Source: a virus
Virus record (IMG/VR): IMGVR_UViG_3300048592_000297
Span: 1 to 62,814 of that record
DNA: 62,814 nt
Strand: one strand, 5' to 3'
The position numbers and the translations under genes are program-made. Shown in pieces: positions 33,165-43,000 of the stretch (the stretch's first letter is position 1; every line of letters begins with the position of its first letter). The notes below the pieces were generated by a model. That model did no database searches, was not told the DNA's origin, and saw nothing but the letters and a program-made list of their open reading frames with translations.

Positions 33165-35669
33165 CTATAGATCCTCCAGAATTACTTGGGCGGGGAATAC
33201 TGACCCGTCTCCTTCGCGACTCGCAGTGAGCAGGTACTTCAGGAACTTGGTAGTGTATTTCACGTACAAGTACCCGTACCCATTGCTCGAATCAGTTGTG
33301 CGTATTATAGTCGATCCCGGTTCGAAAGTAACACTTCCAAGCGCGTTGCTTATCCACGTAACTTCATCGATTGCCCAGACCGGGTACGAAACACTCGCCT
33401 CGCTATTTATAACTTCCACCAGCTCCCCGCGTCCGTCTCCGGTAACTTGTCTGGTGTGCACACCGCCAATCTGAACAAGGCGCGCACGTGACGAGGGCGA
33501 CGTAGCATGCAGCGCGACGCTAGTGCGCCAAGGCGTCGGGTAGACAAACACATCCGCTGCTAGCGGGTTGTCATCGTGAATAGTTGCCTCCACTACATCT
33601 TGATAGAACTCCTCAACATCCAAAATACGGTACTTGTCGATGGTTCGTTGGGGCACATACTGTTCGCTGATGGAAAAGAGGCTGTCGGCTTCCGTCAGGA
33701 CAATGTCTGCCACTGCCTCCTTCAACAGAATCATATCCTCCGGGCGCTCTTTCCACGCTTTCCGTACTCGAAGGTTGCCATCCTTCGTTGCTTCTAAGAC
33801 GCCCCCAACAACCTCCACAAGAACTCTTGCGTAGGACAGTGGAATGGTTCTGCCAGCACCGATACGGTGCTTCGGCAACTGCCAAGTCAGTATACCCCAG
33901 TCTATGGAGGCGGTCGGCAGCAGAGTCGTCTCTACATAATCCTGAACATCTACGGACGATTCATTTGTTGCAAGCTCAACCGGCAGAACTCGCGGCGAAT
34001 CTAGCATTGCCGTCGGCGACACGCCGCTGAGCGTCATCGCAATTTGCACATTACCATTCTGCCCAATGGCGCGAGTCATCTCCTTGGAATCCACAATGAA
34101 CGAGTACAGTTCACCGAATAGGTCCAGTGTGAATGCCTGATCTCGTCGAAACCGGATGAAGTCACTAGGATGCGCTATCGCAATCTCGCACGCCCAATGC
34201 ACAACGTCCGCCGACTTGAACACATGCGCGGTTAGGATGTCTACTTCGTAGACAACCGCCTCGTTCTCAGGATCGGTAAAGGTGATCTTGGGCTGTCCGG
34301 TTATCTCGACCAATGCCGAAGCAGCCATCCTGTACCGTGCCCGATACCCAGACGTTACTTTTGCATTCGTTTGCAATTCATACCGAACATCATGTCCGAC
34401 TGCGAGCGCAGATGTCATCGCGTGGCGGGCCATAAACGAAGCCTGCTTAAGCCCGCGCACCGTATACGCAAGCTCGAATGACGCTACAGATATTGCCGTG
34501 TCGGCAACGGCAGAACGAATCTCGTAAGCTGAAACATGCGCCGCAACCGACTCGGCGAAGGCTCCTACAGCCGACCGAATCTCGTACTGCACTTCATGCG
34601 CTTGGATGTTCCCCGCACTTGCTGAAACAGCCCCGGCGATCTCGTACCCTACTGAGAAGGACTGTACGTTTGCGGCATTGTCCCCGACTGCTCCGCGCAG
34701 CTCGTAAACAGCGTCGAAGGACTGTCGGTTCGTGCCTTCTACAGATCCACGAATCCTGTAGTCTGCAACGAACGACGCCGCAAACCTCAAGCTCCACGAA
34801 GTTTTGAACGATGCTCTGACCGGGTCGTGGCTCAGCAACTTCAACTTCACTACATGGCTAAACTCGGCTGTGCTGCGAATCGCATACTGGGCCCCGAACC
34901 AGAAGCTGGTATAGATGCTGTAGTCGACCACGAACCCGTAATTGTCGCGCGACGCGAACACGTCGTATTCAATAACGTGGTTTGTATAGAACCCGCCAAC
35001 TTGCAGGTATCGACTACGGACGATGTGTGATGCAAAACTAGACGCAAACGCACCTACAGCGCCTCTAACTTCGTATTCCGTCTGGTAGTTAGTCCAGAAC
35101 GGGTCATACAGTAGCAGCTCGTATTCGGCAAACCACGAGAACCCTTTCCGTTCTCTCAGATCGTACCGAACTACATGCGAAAAGTCTGCAAGCTGCCGCA
35201 GATCGTACTTGACGACAATGCCGTAATTATCGCGAGAGGCGAATACATCGTACTCGATCCAGTGACTGAAAGTGCTGTTGCCTTGCAGCGTGTAAGCGAA
35301 ATCTATGACGTAGCTGAACGACACGGAGACTGCTTGCGGCCCGCTCTGCTCATCCGAAAACACACCGCCATTAACGGCACCGAGATTGAGAACCGTGCCG
35401 TTAACCAGTCTACGGTTGCGCCGTGCGTCTGGTTGAGTTATCGCAAGCTGAACCCCAGCGCCACCATTGATCGCGCCCATGTTGATGGTGCGGCGATTGA
35501 CGAGCGCGGACGTAGTTTCTCCAGAAACGATGTTGTAGCTAGCGCCAAGAACAGGAGTGCCGTTAACCGCCCAGCCGTTGATCTGCCGTCTTCGGCCACG
35601 CCAAAGCGGATCGCTCGCGGCTGCACCGTTAAGTGCACGTCCATTTACAGCATACCCATTCAGCATCAT
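33165..35669 (-). CDS. Hub-like tail protein with long beta-strand repeat array
   Basis: An 834-residue protein with three parts. Residues ~1-105 carry NG-rich repeats (LNGYAVNGRALNG, INGWAVNGTPV, TINMGAINGG). Residues ~110-425 contain about 20 short repeats built on a Y-x-[ILV]-R or Y-[DE]-[VL] strand, often YEIRSAVG; EYDVFASRDNYG occurs twice. Residues ~430-834 look like a tail hub or baseplate domain (FVYPTPWRTSVALHA and TSNALGSVTF-type phrases). It probably forms part of the tail tip. The start overlaps the upstream stop (ATGA) with no SD, so translation is coupled. Confidence 0.75.
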   Translation of the reverse strand: MMLNGYAVNGRALNGAAASDPLWRGRRRQINGWAVNGTPVLGASYNIVSGETTSALVNRRTINMGAINGGAGVQLAITQPDARRNRRLVNGTVLNLGAVNGGVFSDEQSGPQAVSVSFSYVIDFAYTLQGNSTFSHWIEYDVFASRDNYGIVVKYDLRQLADFSHVVRYDLRERKGFSWFAEYELLLYDPFWTNYQTEYEVRGAVGAFASSFASHIVRSRYLQVGGFYTNHVIEYDVFASRDNYGFVVDYSIYTSFWFGAQYAIRSTAEFSHVVKLKLLSHDPVRASFKTSWSLRFAASFVADYRIRGSVEGTNRQSFDAVYELRGAVGDNAANVQSFSVGYEIAGAVSASAGNIQAHEVQYEIRSAVGAFAESVAAHVSAYEIRSAVADTAISVASFELAYTVRGLKQASFMARHAMTSALAVGHDVRYELQTNAKVTSGYRARYRMAASALVEITGQPKITFTDPENEAVVYEVDILTAHVFKSADVVHWACEIAIAHPSDFIRFRRDQAFTLDLFGELYSFIVDSKEMTRAIGQNGNVQIAMTLSGVSPTAMLDSPRVLPVELATNESSVDVQDYVETTLLPTASIDWGILTWQLPKHRIGAGRTIPLSYARVLVEVVGGVLEATKDGNLRVRKAWKERPEDMILLKEAVADIVLTEADSLFSISEQYVPQRTIDKYRILDVEEFYQDVVEATIHDDNPLAADVFVYPTPWRTSVALHATSPSSRARLVQIGGVHTRQVTGDGRGELVEVINSEASVSYPVWAIDEVTWISNALGSVTFEPGSTIIRTTDSSNGYGYLYVKYTTKFLKYLLTASREGDGSVFPAQVILEDL

Positions 35670-37597
35670 GGCGGTAGCACGAAGTGGCTATCAGTACCGA
35701 CTACATCATCGTAATCGTCGTTAGTGGCGTAGGTGCATTCAAACACTTGAGCCGGTGTCCCTAAAGCCCCATACGCAAAGTCCACAAACTTGTTGTATCG
35801 GGTGCGTATCGTCGCCGGATTGTTGCTGATTGATGTTCCTTTCCTGAGAACAGTGCCGCCAGTCAACGGCAGTGTACTAACTCGACTGGTGCCGGAAAGG
35901 TACGACATAGGTGTTACGTAGTGCAGAAACCACGTGATGGGAGTGCCCGTCTCAGAATACGACCACGAATTACTTTGGGTAGTGCCCGGCGCTATGTACT
36001 GAAACTCATCCATTGCAGTAAGCAACCAGACGTAGGGCGGCTGCTCCCCGCCCGGAATACCCGTCAACTCAGAAGTGTACTCATACGACGAATTAGTCAC
36101 CTCGAACTCGGTAACGCCGTTCTGTTCTGTCGGGGCAGGAGACGTTAACGCTGCTGAGTCGAGAACGTAGCGACCTTGCTTGAAGGCCGTCACGTGGTTG
36201 TGCTTTATGTCGCCGCTAGGCGACTCCCACGGAGTTTCGCCGTATTCACACCAGAAATAGTCGTATGCGTAAACGTTGTTGTACACGTCTATGTGGTTCA
36301 GCACCATCGCCGCATTCACCCGGACTTTCGGGTAGAAACTGAAGCTAGGGGGAGTTCCATACACTCCTGTCCCGTCGAAAGCCACAAACCCATCTGTCTC
36401 ACCAGTGCGAGAATACAGTGAAGGGTAGGTTTGGTAAGGGTCTTCCGTATACCCTTGCGCAGAACCTGATTCCGCGCACGTGAGAGTGCCTGCATGTACA
36501 CGACTGCCTACAGGAGTGAGTAAGGTGAAAGTCACGGCCCCTGACGCGCTGCCTGTTCCGGTTGTGGATGTGCCGCCTATATCGTAGGTGCCTGCCCCAG
36601 AATTGTGCCCGCGCGTGAAGGACTGAAACGTGGATGACTCACTTTCATAAGTGAACTCTACTGTTCGCGAAACACGCCTGATCGTGTCGTTGACATAGAC
36701 CGAACACAACACTTGCGTGTGTGAGTACGTAACGGACACGTCTGACGTTAAGTAGCCTTCGTAGTATCGGTGTTCGTTGTCGGCAGGAGGTGGAGCAGGC
36801 GTAACGCTCACAATTTCGGTGGTATCGTCAAACGTGTCCGACCAAGAGATTGCAGGCGCATCGCCCACTACTTGAACTGTGGTAATTGACGTGAGCGTAG
36901 CGTTCAGCGTGAATTGCCATTCACGAGTTCTATTAAGTCTGGTGTCATCTCGGCCAGGCTGCTCGTCACCAGTATCTGGCAACGCGTCCGAACTGATATT
37001 GTAGTCCGACTGATCCAGCCATACTGCTTTGAAGCCGTCGCCGCTGAACCACACCGTCTCTGCCTGCGTCGCGGAAACAGTACCTACATAAGGTTCGGTA
37101 TGAAACAGCGTTAGCGAAACTACAGAAGTGAACTCCGACAGTCTTTGTTTGTAGAACCGTAGCCCTGAAGCTCCGGCATGCGATGCAACAACCAGATAGT
37201 CTACCTGCTGATCGCCTTCAGTTACTGTAGCGATAGCACACCCAGACACTACAACGCTGCAAGCGTAAGCCTTACCGTGCCAAAGAATCCACGGGGTGTG
37301 GTTGTTGGCGGTGCGCGGCGAATGCCAGTGCCCGGTCGCCGGGCCGCTGAAGCCAAGGAACTTGGTTGGTTTCAGTTCCGCCGGTTCGCCTACGAGTTTA
37401 TAGTCGCCCTGCCAGTACAGGTTCTCGGTTCGGTGAGGAACGTCAGGCTTGTTGACAACAGTCCATGTGCCGTCCTTGAATGCTGCCTGCCTGTCGTTAG
37501 AAGACAGACTGTTCCAAATCAGGATACCTACGAGCCCGCCAAGCACAAAGCGGGTTACTCGCCCGAATAGGTGGTACGGCATCCCTTTTAGCGCCAC
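35666..37597 (-). CDS. Large tail-tip structural protein with N-terminal hydrophobic segment
   Basis: A 643-residue protein starting at GTG. A hydrophobic stretch near residues 14-30 (VTRFVLGGLVGILIWNSL) could be a membrane or fusion segment, unusual for a tail protein. The remainder is beta-rich with many Thr/Ser/Tyr. It lies between two tail genes, so a tail-tip role is likely. Confidence 0.65.
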   Translation of the reverse strand: MALKGMPYHLFGRVTRFVLGGLVGILIWNSLSSNDRQAAFKDGTWTVVNKPDVPHRTENLYWQGDYKLVGEPAELKPTKFLGFSGPATGHWHSPRTANNHTPWILWHGKAYACSVVVSGCAIATVTEGDQQVDYLVVASHAGASGLRFYKQRLSEFTSVVSLTLFHTEPYVGTVSATQAETVWFSGDGFKAVWLDQSDYNISSDALPDTGDEQPGRDDTRLNRTREWQFTLNATLTSITTVQVVGDAPAISWSDTFDDTTEIVSVTPAPPPADNEHRYYEGYLTSDVSVTYSHTQVLCSVYVNDTIRRVSRTVEFTYESESSTFQSFTRGHNSGAGTYDIGGTSTTGTGSASGAVTFTLLTPVGSRVHAGTLTCAESGSAQGYTEDPYQTYPSLYSRTGETDGFVAFDGTGVYGTPPSFSFYPKVRVNAAMVLNHIDVYNNVYAYDYFWCEYGETPWESPSGDIKHNHVTAFKQGRYVLDSAALTSPAPTEQNGVTEFEVTNSSYEYTSELTGIPGGEQPPYVWLLTAMDEFQYIAPGTTQSNSWSYSETGTPITWFLHYVTPMSYLSGTSRVSTLPLTGGTVLRKGTSISNNPATIRTRYNKFVDFAYGALGTPAQVFECTYATNDDYDDVVGTDSHFVLPP

Positions 37598-37609
37598 TGC
37601 ACACCTTCC

Positions 37610-38593
37610 TTACAGCCCTGAAATATCGTGCCCGGGGAATCTGCTAACGATTTCGTTTTCTATCGCATTAAGATCCAGCGCGTCGTAAGCGTCCATCCAT
37701 TCCGTGCCATAGAACTCAGAGCCTGCCGAAAACCGCACCGTCAATGCTGGTTTGAATGTCGAGTCAGGCGGTCCCTGCTCCATAAAGAACTTGCTAGTCG
37801 CGAACACATACCCTCTACCCGCTACCGTAACGTACCCCACTTCATGGACCCGCTCCGTCTCTAGCAAAGCATCTTCGTTGTCAGGATCAGGCGCGTCTTC
37901 ATCGTCCCATTTGTCCCCCGAATCGTAGGTCGGATGTTTCTCCCACGCGCCTGCGGCGTTCACCTGAACAACGGACGTTACCCTGTACAGCTCCTTGTCG
38001 CGTGCCGGTGGTTCGTCATGCTCTGGAGGTTCGATCTCCAAAACCGCACCAGACGGATTCTTGAATGCCAGAACCGTGCCGTAGTTTCGGTACATCGCTG
38101 TACCAGTTCCTGAGCGCGACACACCCCCTTGTGGCTGATACTTGTAGATCCGGTAGGATGATGTGTACACCACCTGCACTGCGCCGGTGAACGGTCTGTT
38201 CGCTGTTATGGTCTTACTGTTGGGGCGGGCCACAAAACTCAACTGGCCTCCGCTAATCTCCCGCCCATCAGCATCGTAGGCAAACTTGACTGTCACCGCG
38301 ATCCTGCCGCCATCAATCGGATACTGAGTGGATAGCGAATCCGACGACGATGCGAGCACGTACTCATTGCGCTCAAGCTGCCCAGTATTGCCGGTGTACT
38401 CAACCTTGCCAACGGATGCAACCACAACAACACCAGTAACGTTCGGGAACAACCGCAGTGCCTGCCAACCCAACAGGCTGTTTTCGCCTGTCGGGTCGTT
38501 CGACGTGTGCAGCTCAAGCTCTGCTGCATCCGCACCCGACAGGCCGTCACCAAACTGCGTGACGACATGCGTGCTGACACTGCGTTCAGCCAT
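37610..38593 (-). CDS. Minor tail protein
   Basis: A 327-residue protein, beta-rich with acidic loops (DSGDKWDDEDAPDPDNEDALLE). It opens MAERSVSTHVVTQFGDG and ends NEIVSRFPGHDISGL. Its ATG overlaps the stop of the preceding gene by one base. No family is recognised. Confidence 0.65.
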   Translation of the reverse strand: MAERSVSTHVVTQFGDGLSGADAAELELHTSNDPTGENSLLGWQALRLFPNVTGVVVVASVGKVEYTGNTGQLERNEYVLASSSDSLSTQYPIDGGRIAVTVKFAYDADGREISGGQLSFVARPNSKTITANRPFTGAVQVVYTSSYRIYKYQPQGGVSRSGTGTAMYRNYGTVLAFKNPSGAVLEIEPPEHDEPPARDKELYRVTSVVQVNAAGAWEKHPTYDSGDKWDDEDAPDPDNEDALLETERVHEVGYVTVAGRGYVFATSKFFMEQGPPDSTFKPALTVRFSAGSEFYGTEWMDAYDALDLNAIENEIVSRFPGHDISGL

Positions 38594-39594
38594 CAGACGT
38601 TCTCGCCGTTCACAATCAATTCGAGCGTGTTGCTCGCAATCGCGTCAGCCCCAGCGGGCACGGTGCGCTTGAACCAGACTCCGCGAGCAGCCGCATGTGT
38701 GGTGAACGTGATGGTATCAGAGGTGGCGAACGTCCCGCTGAAACCGCCGGATGCCAGAGTAAAATACGGCTCCGAAAAGTCAGGATTGCTTGGCGACGCA
38801 CCCGCTCCGACCGTGCCCGAGCCAACACTACCGAGCGTATCACCGACAATGTTGAAGTTCGTAGCGCTGGTAAACGTCAGTGTCCAGTCTTGCTCTACGC
38901 CGCCAATGCTATTCACAACAATCGGGTTGGTAACATCGTTGTAGTCGCCTGCTCCTGACGTAACTACAAACGTGTCATACTCACCGACAATGTCGCCGAG
39001 ACTCAGCCCCGACCCCACATAGGTATCGGTATTGGAGTAGTTGTTCGCCAGCGGATCTGACAACCCGATCGTCGCAACGTTGCCGACATACGACAGCGAA
39101 TCGACGGTGAAAAACTCCTCGTTCCCGGAGTCCTCCAGCGTCTGCTTGTCAGTAATGCGGATTACATCATCTTCCCGGAAGATGCGATCTATCGAATCAT
39201 CTTCCACAAGAACAGTAATGGATGTTGCCCCCGCAGTAGCGGATGCGTTGAGCTTGCCAGTGCCAAAGTGGTCCTCGGTGCCTGTGATGTCGTCTTGCGT
39301 GTCGGTGGCGCCACTAGTCGCCAAGAACATCGTAACCAGATCGTCGCCGGGCGTCGTCTGGTTCGCGAACAGGAGAGTGTTGTAAAGCGTTTCGTCGCCC
39401 GCGCTTGCAATCTTCAGAAACAGCTTCCTGAACTTCTCGCTGCCTGCGATTCGCTCAGCCTGTGGAACATCCGGGAACAGATTGCCGGATGTGTTGCTGA
39501 CGGATTCGGTCGCAGTCATGCGCCCGCCGTTGGTGGAAACATCACTACGTTCTTCCGGGTGGTAAAACTTGACTTCAGCAGCCAGAATCGTCAT
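38593..39594 (-). CDS. Minor tail protein with shared ~90-residue module
   Basis: A 333-residue protein. The first ~200 residues include SVDSLSYVGNVATIGLSDPL-like strands and ASATAGATSITVLVEDDS. From about residue 220 there is GDYNDVTNPIVVNS...QDWTLTFTSATNFNIVG...EPYFTLASGGF, matching the module in the 228-residue protein. An SD (AAAGG) precedes the ATG, and the dispersed dyad lies 16 bases upstream of it. Confidence 0.65.
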   Translation of the reverse strand: MTILAAEVKFYHPEERSDVSTNGGRMTATESVSNTSGNLFPDVPQAERIAGSEKFRKLFLKIASAGDETLYNTLLFANQTTPGDDLVTMFLATSGATDTQDDITGTEDHFGTGKLNASATAGATSITVLVEDDSIDRIFREDDVIRITDKQTLEDSGNEEFFTVDSLSYVGNVATIGLSDPLANNYSNTDTYVGSGLSLGDIVGEYDTFVVTSGAGDYNDVTNPIVVNSIGGVEQDWTLTFTSATNFNIVGDTLGSVGSGTVGAGASPSNPDFSEPYFTLASGGFSGTFATSDTITFTTHAAARGVWFKRTVPAGADAIASNTLELIVNGENV

Positions 39595-39610
39595 ATAGGT
39601 ATCCTTTCAA

Positions 39611-39626
39611 TTGCAAATGATAGCAA
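39611..39626. promoter_or_regulatory. Dispersed dyad in a 5' leader, possible operator
   Basis: TTGCAAATGATAGCAA lies 16 bases upstream of the ATG at 39594, and directly downstream of a candidate -10 at 39631-39636. That is where a repressor would block initiation. Confidence 0.6.
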
Positions 39627-39630
39627 ACAC

Positions 39631-39660
39631 ATCATACCGTAATTAGCCGCAGACTTCCAA
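39631..39660 (-). promoter_or_regulatory. Candidate promoter before a minor tail protein gene
   Basis: TTGGAA at 39660-39655, an 18-bp spacer and TATGAT at 39636-39631 on the minus strand, overlapping the end of the upstream gene. The match is moderate. Confidence 0.4.
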
Positions 39661-40066
39661 TGAACCAGTTGTCTGTCGTCAACTGCATCGCCCGCAGCGG
39701 CGCAAAATCAACAGCGGGGGACTCATGATGTGCAAACACAACTTCATACTCCTCAGTAAAGAACGTGAGCTTGAACCGCTGGTTGGAGTCGGAAATAGCT
39801 GCCCACTCCAGCAACGGCTCAAGATGAGCCCACTTTAACCACCCGTGTTCGTTTGTCGCGGACAAGGTGATTGTTCGCCCATTCAGCAAGCCCGCCCTGA
39901 AAACGACCAGACCGCCTCCAAGAGTCCTGTAAGCGCTGGAACCTACAGAATGCGACGCGAAGCGGTCTGTCCACTGCATCGCATTGTTTAGTGGCACTAC
40001 AACAAGCGAGGAGAGGTTCTGCAGCGTAATATCACCAAACGCTATCCCATTAACGTAGGTAGTCAT
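39632..40066 (-). CDS. Minor tail protein after the tape measure gene
   Basis: A 144-residue protein. MTTYVNGIAFGDITLQNLSSL and AHLEPLLEWAAISDSNQRFKLTFF look like a distal-tail-type beta fold. Its ATG overlaps the tape measure stop codon (ATGA). Location suggests tail tip assembly. Confidence 0.7.
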   Translation of the reverse strand: MTTYVNGIAFGDITLQNLSSLVVVPLNNAMQWTDRFASHSVGSSAYRTLGGGLVVFRAGLLNGRTITLSATNEHGWLKWAHLEPLLEWAAISDSNQRFKLTFFTEEYEVVFAHHESPAVDFAPLRAMQLTTDNWFIGSLRLITV

Positions 40067-43000
40067 CGCTGCCCTCCCCGACCTAGTGCTACTACAGCCC
40101 GCTTCAGCCTCTCGACCTCGTCCCGGCTACCGCTAAGGCGTGCAGCGCCTTCCGGCAATCTGAGGACTACATCCACAATATCTCGCCCGCCGGTGACAAG
40201 CCCGCCACTAGCATATGCCGGTAGCCCCAACCGCCGTGCCCCGCTCATCGCCTGCAGCGACTCGAAGAACCCTGCCCCAAACTTGCGGACAGTCGCCGCG
40301 TCCATCACATACTCGCCATTCGACAAGCGAGCGAGTATCGAATCCGATGTCCCAGTCCCAGGCCCGCGAACGAAACCGCCTGTTGCAAGCCCCTCCGCGT
40401 TGAGTATGCCACCGACATCCCCAGTCAACTTCGGCTTTAGCCGCAGTTCGTAAGTCTTGTCTAACAGGCGCGAAAGAGCGGTGTCTAGCACCTCCGGGTC
40501 AGGTTCGAGCGCCAACTTGTACTGAGCCGTCTCCTTTCCTTCTCCAGACGTAGCCGACAAATCATTCAGAAGTCGGGCGAGGCCCTCCACTTCGGCTTTG
40601 TCAGGGATCAGCCCTTCAGCGAGGCGTGAACGAGTGTTGCCTGCCTTTATCAGATTCTGCAGCATCTCATTAAACGCAGTGATGTTCGCCGGCCCTAGCC
40701 ACCCTTCATTGGCGGCAATGAACTGCTGGACAAATCCCTTGGCGCTCGCCTCCATCTCACGTAGATGTGTGCTTGAAATCCCCAAACGATCCGCAAGCGT
40801 AGCGGCAGACTTAGTCGCATCGTCAGCCTTGGTAGCAAAGCTGTTGAACAACTCAACCGCAGCTTTGTTCGCCTCGGCACTGTTGTTCGCGGCAGTGATT
40901 AGTCGAGTCGTGATGGGCGCAGCCTCAGCAGCCATATCCACCAATAGCTTGCCCATCGCCTCTATTTCTGCTTCCGAGATCGTGAACCGACTTCCGCTGA
41001 GATCCCCGGAAAACTCACTCAATGTCCCAGCGCCCTTGGATGCGGCCTGAACCAGCCGCGTCAGCTCGTCGTAGCCGTTCTTGAGCGCAGTATTTAGCGC
41101 GGCTGCTTGGTTGTTCATCCGGTCGAGAGTTTCAATCTCCTCGGCACTGCTAGGCCCTTCACCGAACTCTTCTCGTACCCGCTGAATTGCTTTCGTTTGC
41201 AATTCTGCGTCCCTCAACAGCTTGTTGTATCGTTCTTGCTGCCGCAAAACAGCATCGTTAAGGGCTTTCTGCTTAACCCGCAGCGCGTTATCGGACGCGA
41301 GCGTCCTATTCAGCTCGGTACGTTCTTCGACCCTAATTCCAGTTCGCTGAACTCGCTTCAGAGTCCGTTCGAGATCCTCCTCAATCGCTCGCAGATCGAG
41401 GTCAACCTTCAGATCAATCTGCCGTTCCTCCACCCCACGCCGAAGCTCATCAACAATCTTCTGAGCACCTAGAATGGTAGCCCTAACAGACAGATTGATG
41501 TTGTCGAACAGCCCCTTGATCGACTTCTGGGTCGATGTGACGCGAATCTGAAACTCGTCCATAGAATCAAGCTGGGCACGAAAAAATGCAGCGCGGAGAA
41601 CGTTCTCGCTCAACTCGTCCCGTGCCGATTTGCGTGCGGCTTGCGCACCAGCGTCAACTTCGCTTCGATACCTTGTGGCAAGGTCGGTGACTGTTTTCCA
41701 CGATTCCTCCGTCAATGCCAACGCCGCAGAAACTGCCGGTCCGCCAATGGCCTCACTAAGCCCTTCAAGAGCCTTATCGGTTGCGGGACCAAGCTCACGT
41801 ATAACCCGCTCGGCCTGCTGCGCTTTCAACAATGCCTCACCGAATTGCGAAAGGGTTGCCGTCCCAAAAACAGATCCAGTATCTTGAGCTTCGACTTTCG
41901 CTGTTCCGCGCGACGCGTCGGACAGCAACCGTCGTGCCGCGTCAACTTGACGCGCTCGCGTCAGCAACAGGAGCTGCTCGTCGTCAAGTACAGTAGCGAG
42001 GCCCTTAATTTGTCTTTGCAGAACCTCAGCGGCTTGTGCCCGCCGCAATTCTGCTTCCTGTATTTTGTTCTGCACCGCATCCGCCGCTGCAGAAAACGTA
42101 GCATACTTTTGCGATAAGGATTCTATCGCCGCGTCGGCCGCAACGGTATCGGCTGTCAGCGCTGCAATCTGCGTAGAATTGCCTAGCGGATCGACACCGC
42201 TAAGCGTGTTCACTGTCAGAGTTCGCGCGGCCGATTCTTCGCCGAGCTTCGCCATCTCTGCGCGAACGCTTTCCACTTCCTTGACAATCCCTTCCCACTG
42301 AAGCCGGTAAACGCGAATCTGCTCCTCCGATCCGCGCAAAATCTGTTGCAGTCGGCTCGCGTTGATAATTGCAGTCTCTACCTGCCCTTCGAGCCCGGAC
42401 ATGCCTTCACCTTCGGCCACCAAGTCCGGCACAACTACTTCCGGCATACCATCGCCAATTGCGACAAGAGCTTCCTGATACTCAGACAACAGCTTCTTGC
42501 TCTTTTCCAGTTCTTCGCGCAGTCTGGCGTTCGCTTCGCTTGCTGTCCCCGGCGGGAATCCGAAAAACTCTCTAACAGCGTTACGGAAGCCAGTGGACGA
42601 CGCAAACAACGCAGTAACGGAGGCAATCACGACCGCTATCGCCACCCCCCACGGACCAAGCGCCGCCCCAACCCGCGTAACAACACTAGCTATCAACGCA
42701 AGAGCGCCACGCAATCCATTCAACAACGGAGCCAGAGCTGGGAACCGCTTTAGCAGCGCAAGCAATATGTCGTCGAGCTTCGTATAGACCTTTACCAGAA
42801 TGTCGCCAAGACGCGCAGCAATGCCTACATAGGTTTTTGTTGTTACGCCTGTTGCCGCGACTGTAGTTGTAATCGTGCCGAACGCCCGCGCCAGCCCGAT
42901 CAACCCTTTGATGATCTTAGCGCCGAACAGAAGCGAAAGCGCGGTGATAAGAACCTCAATGTCCGGCAAGATCGTAACAAGCGCCACGGACAGCGTCGCA

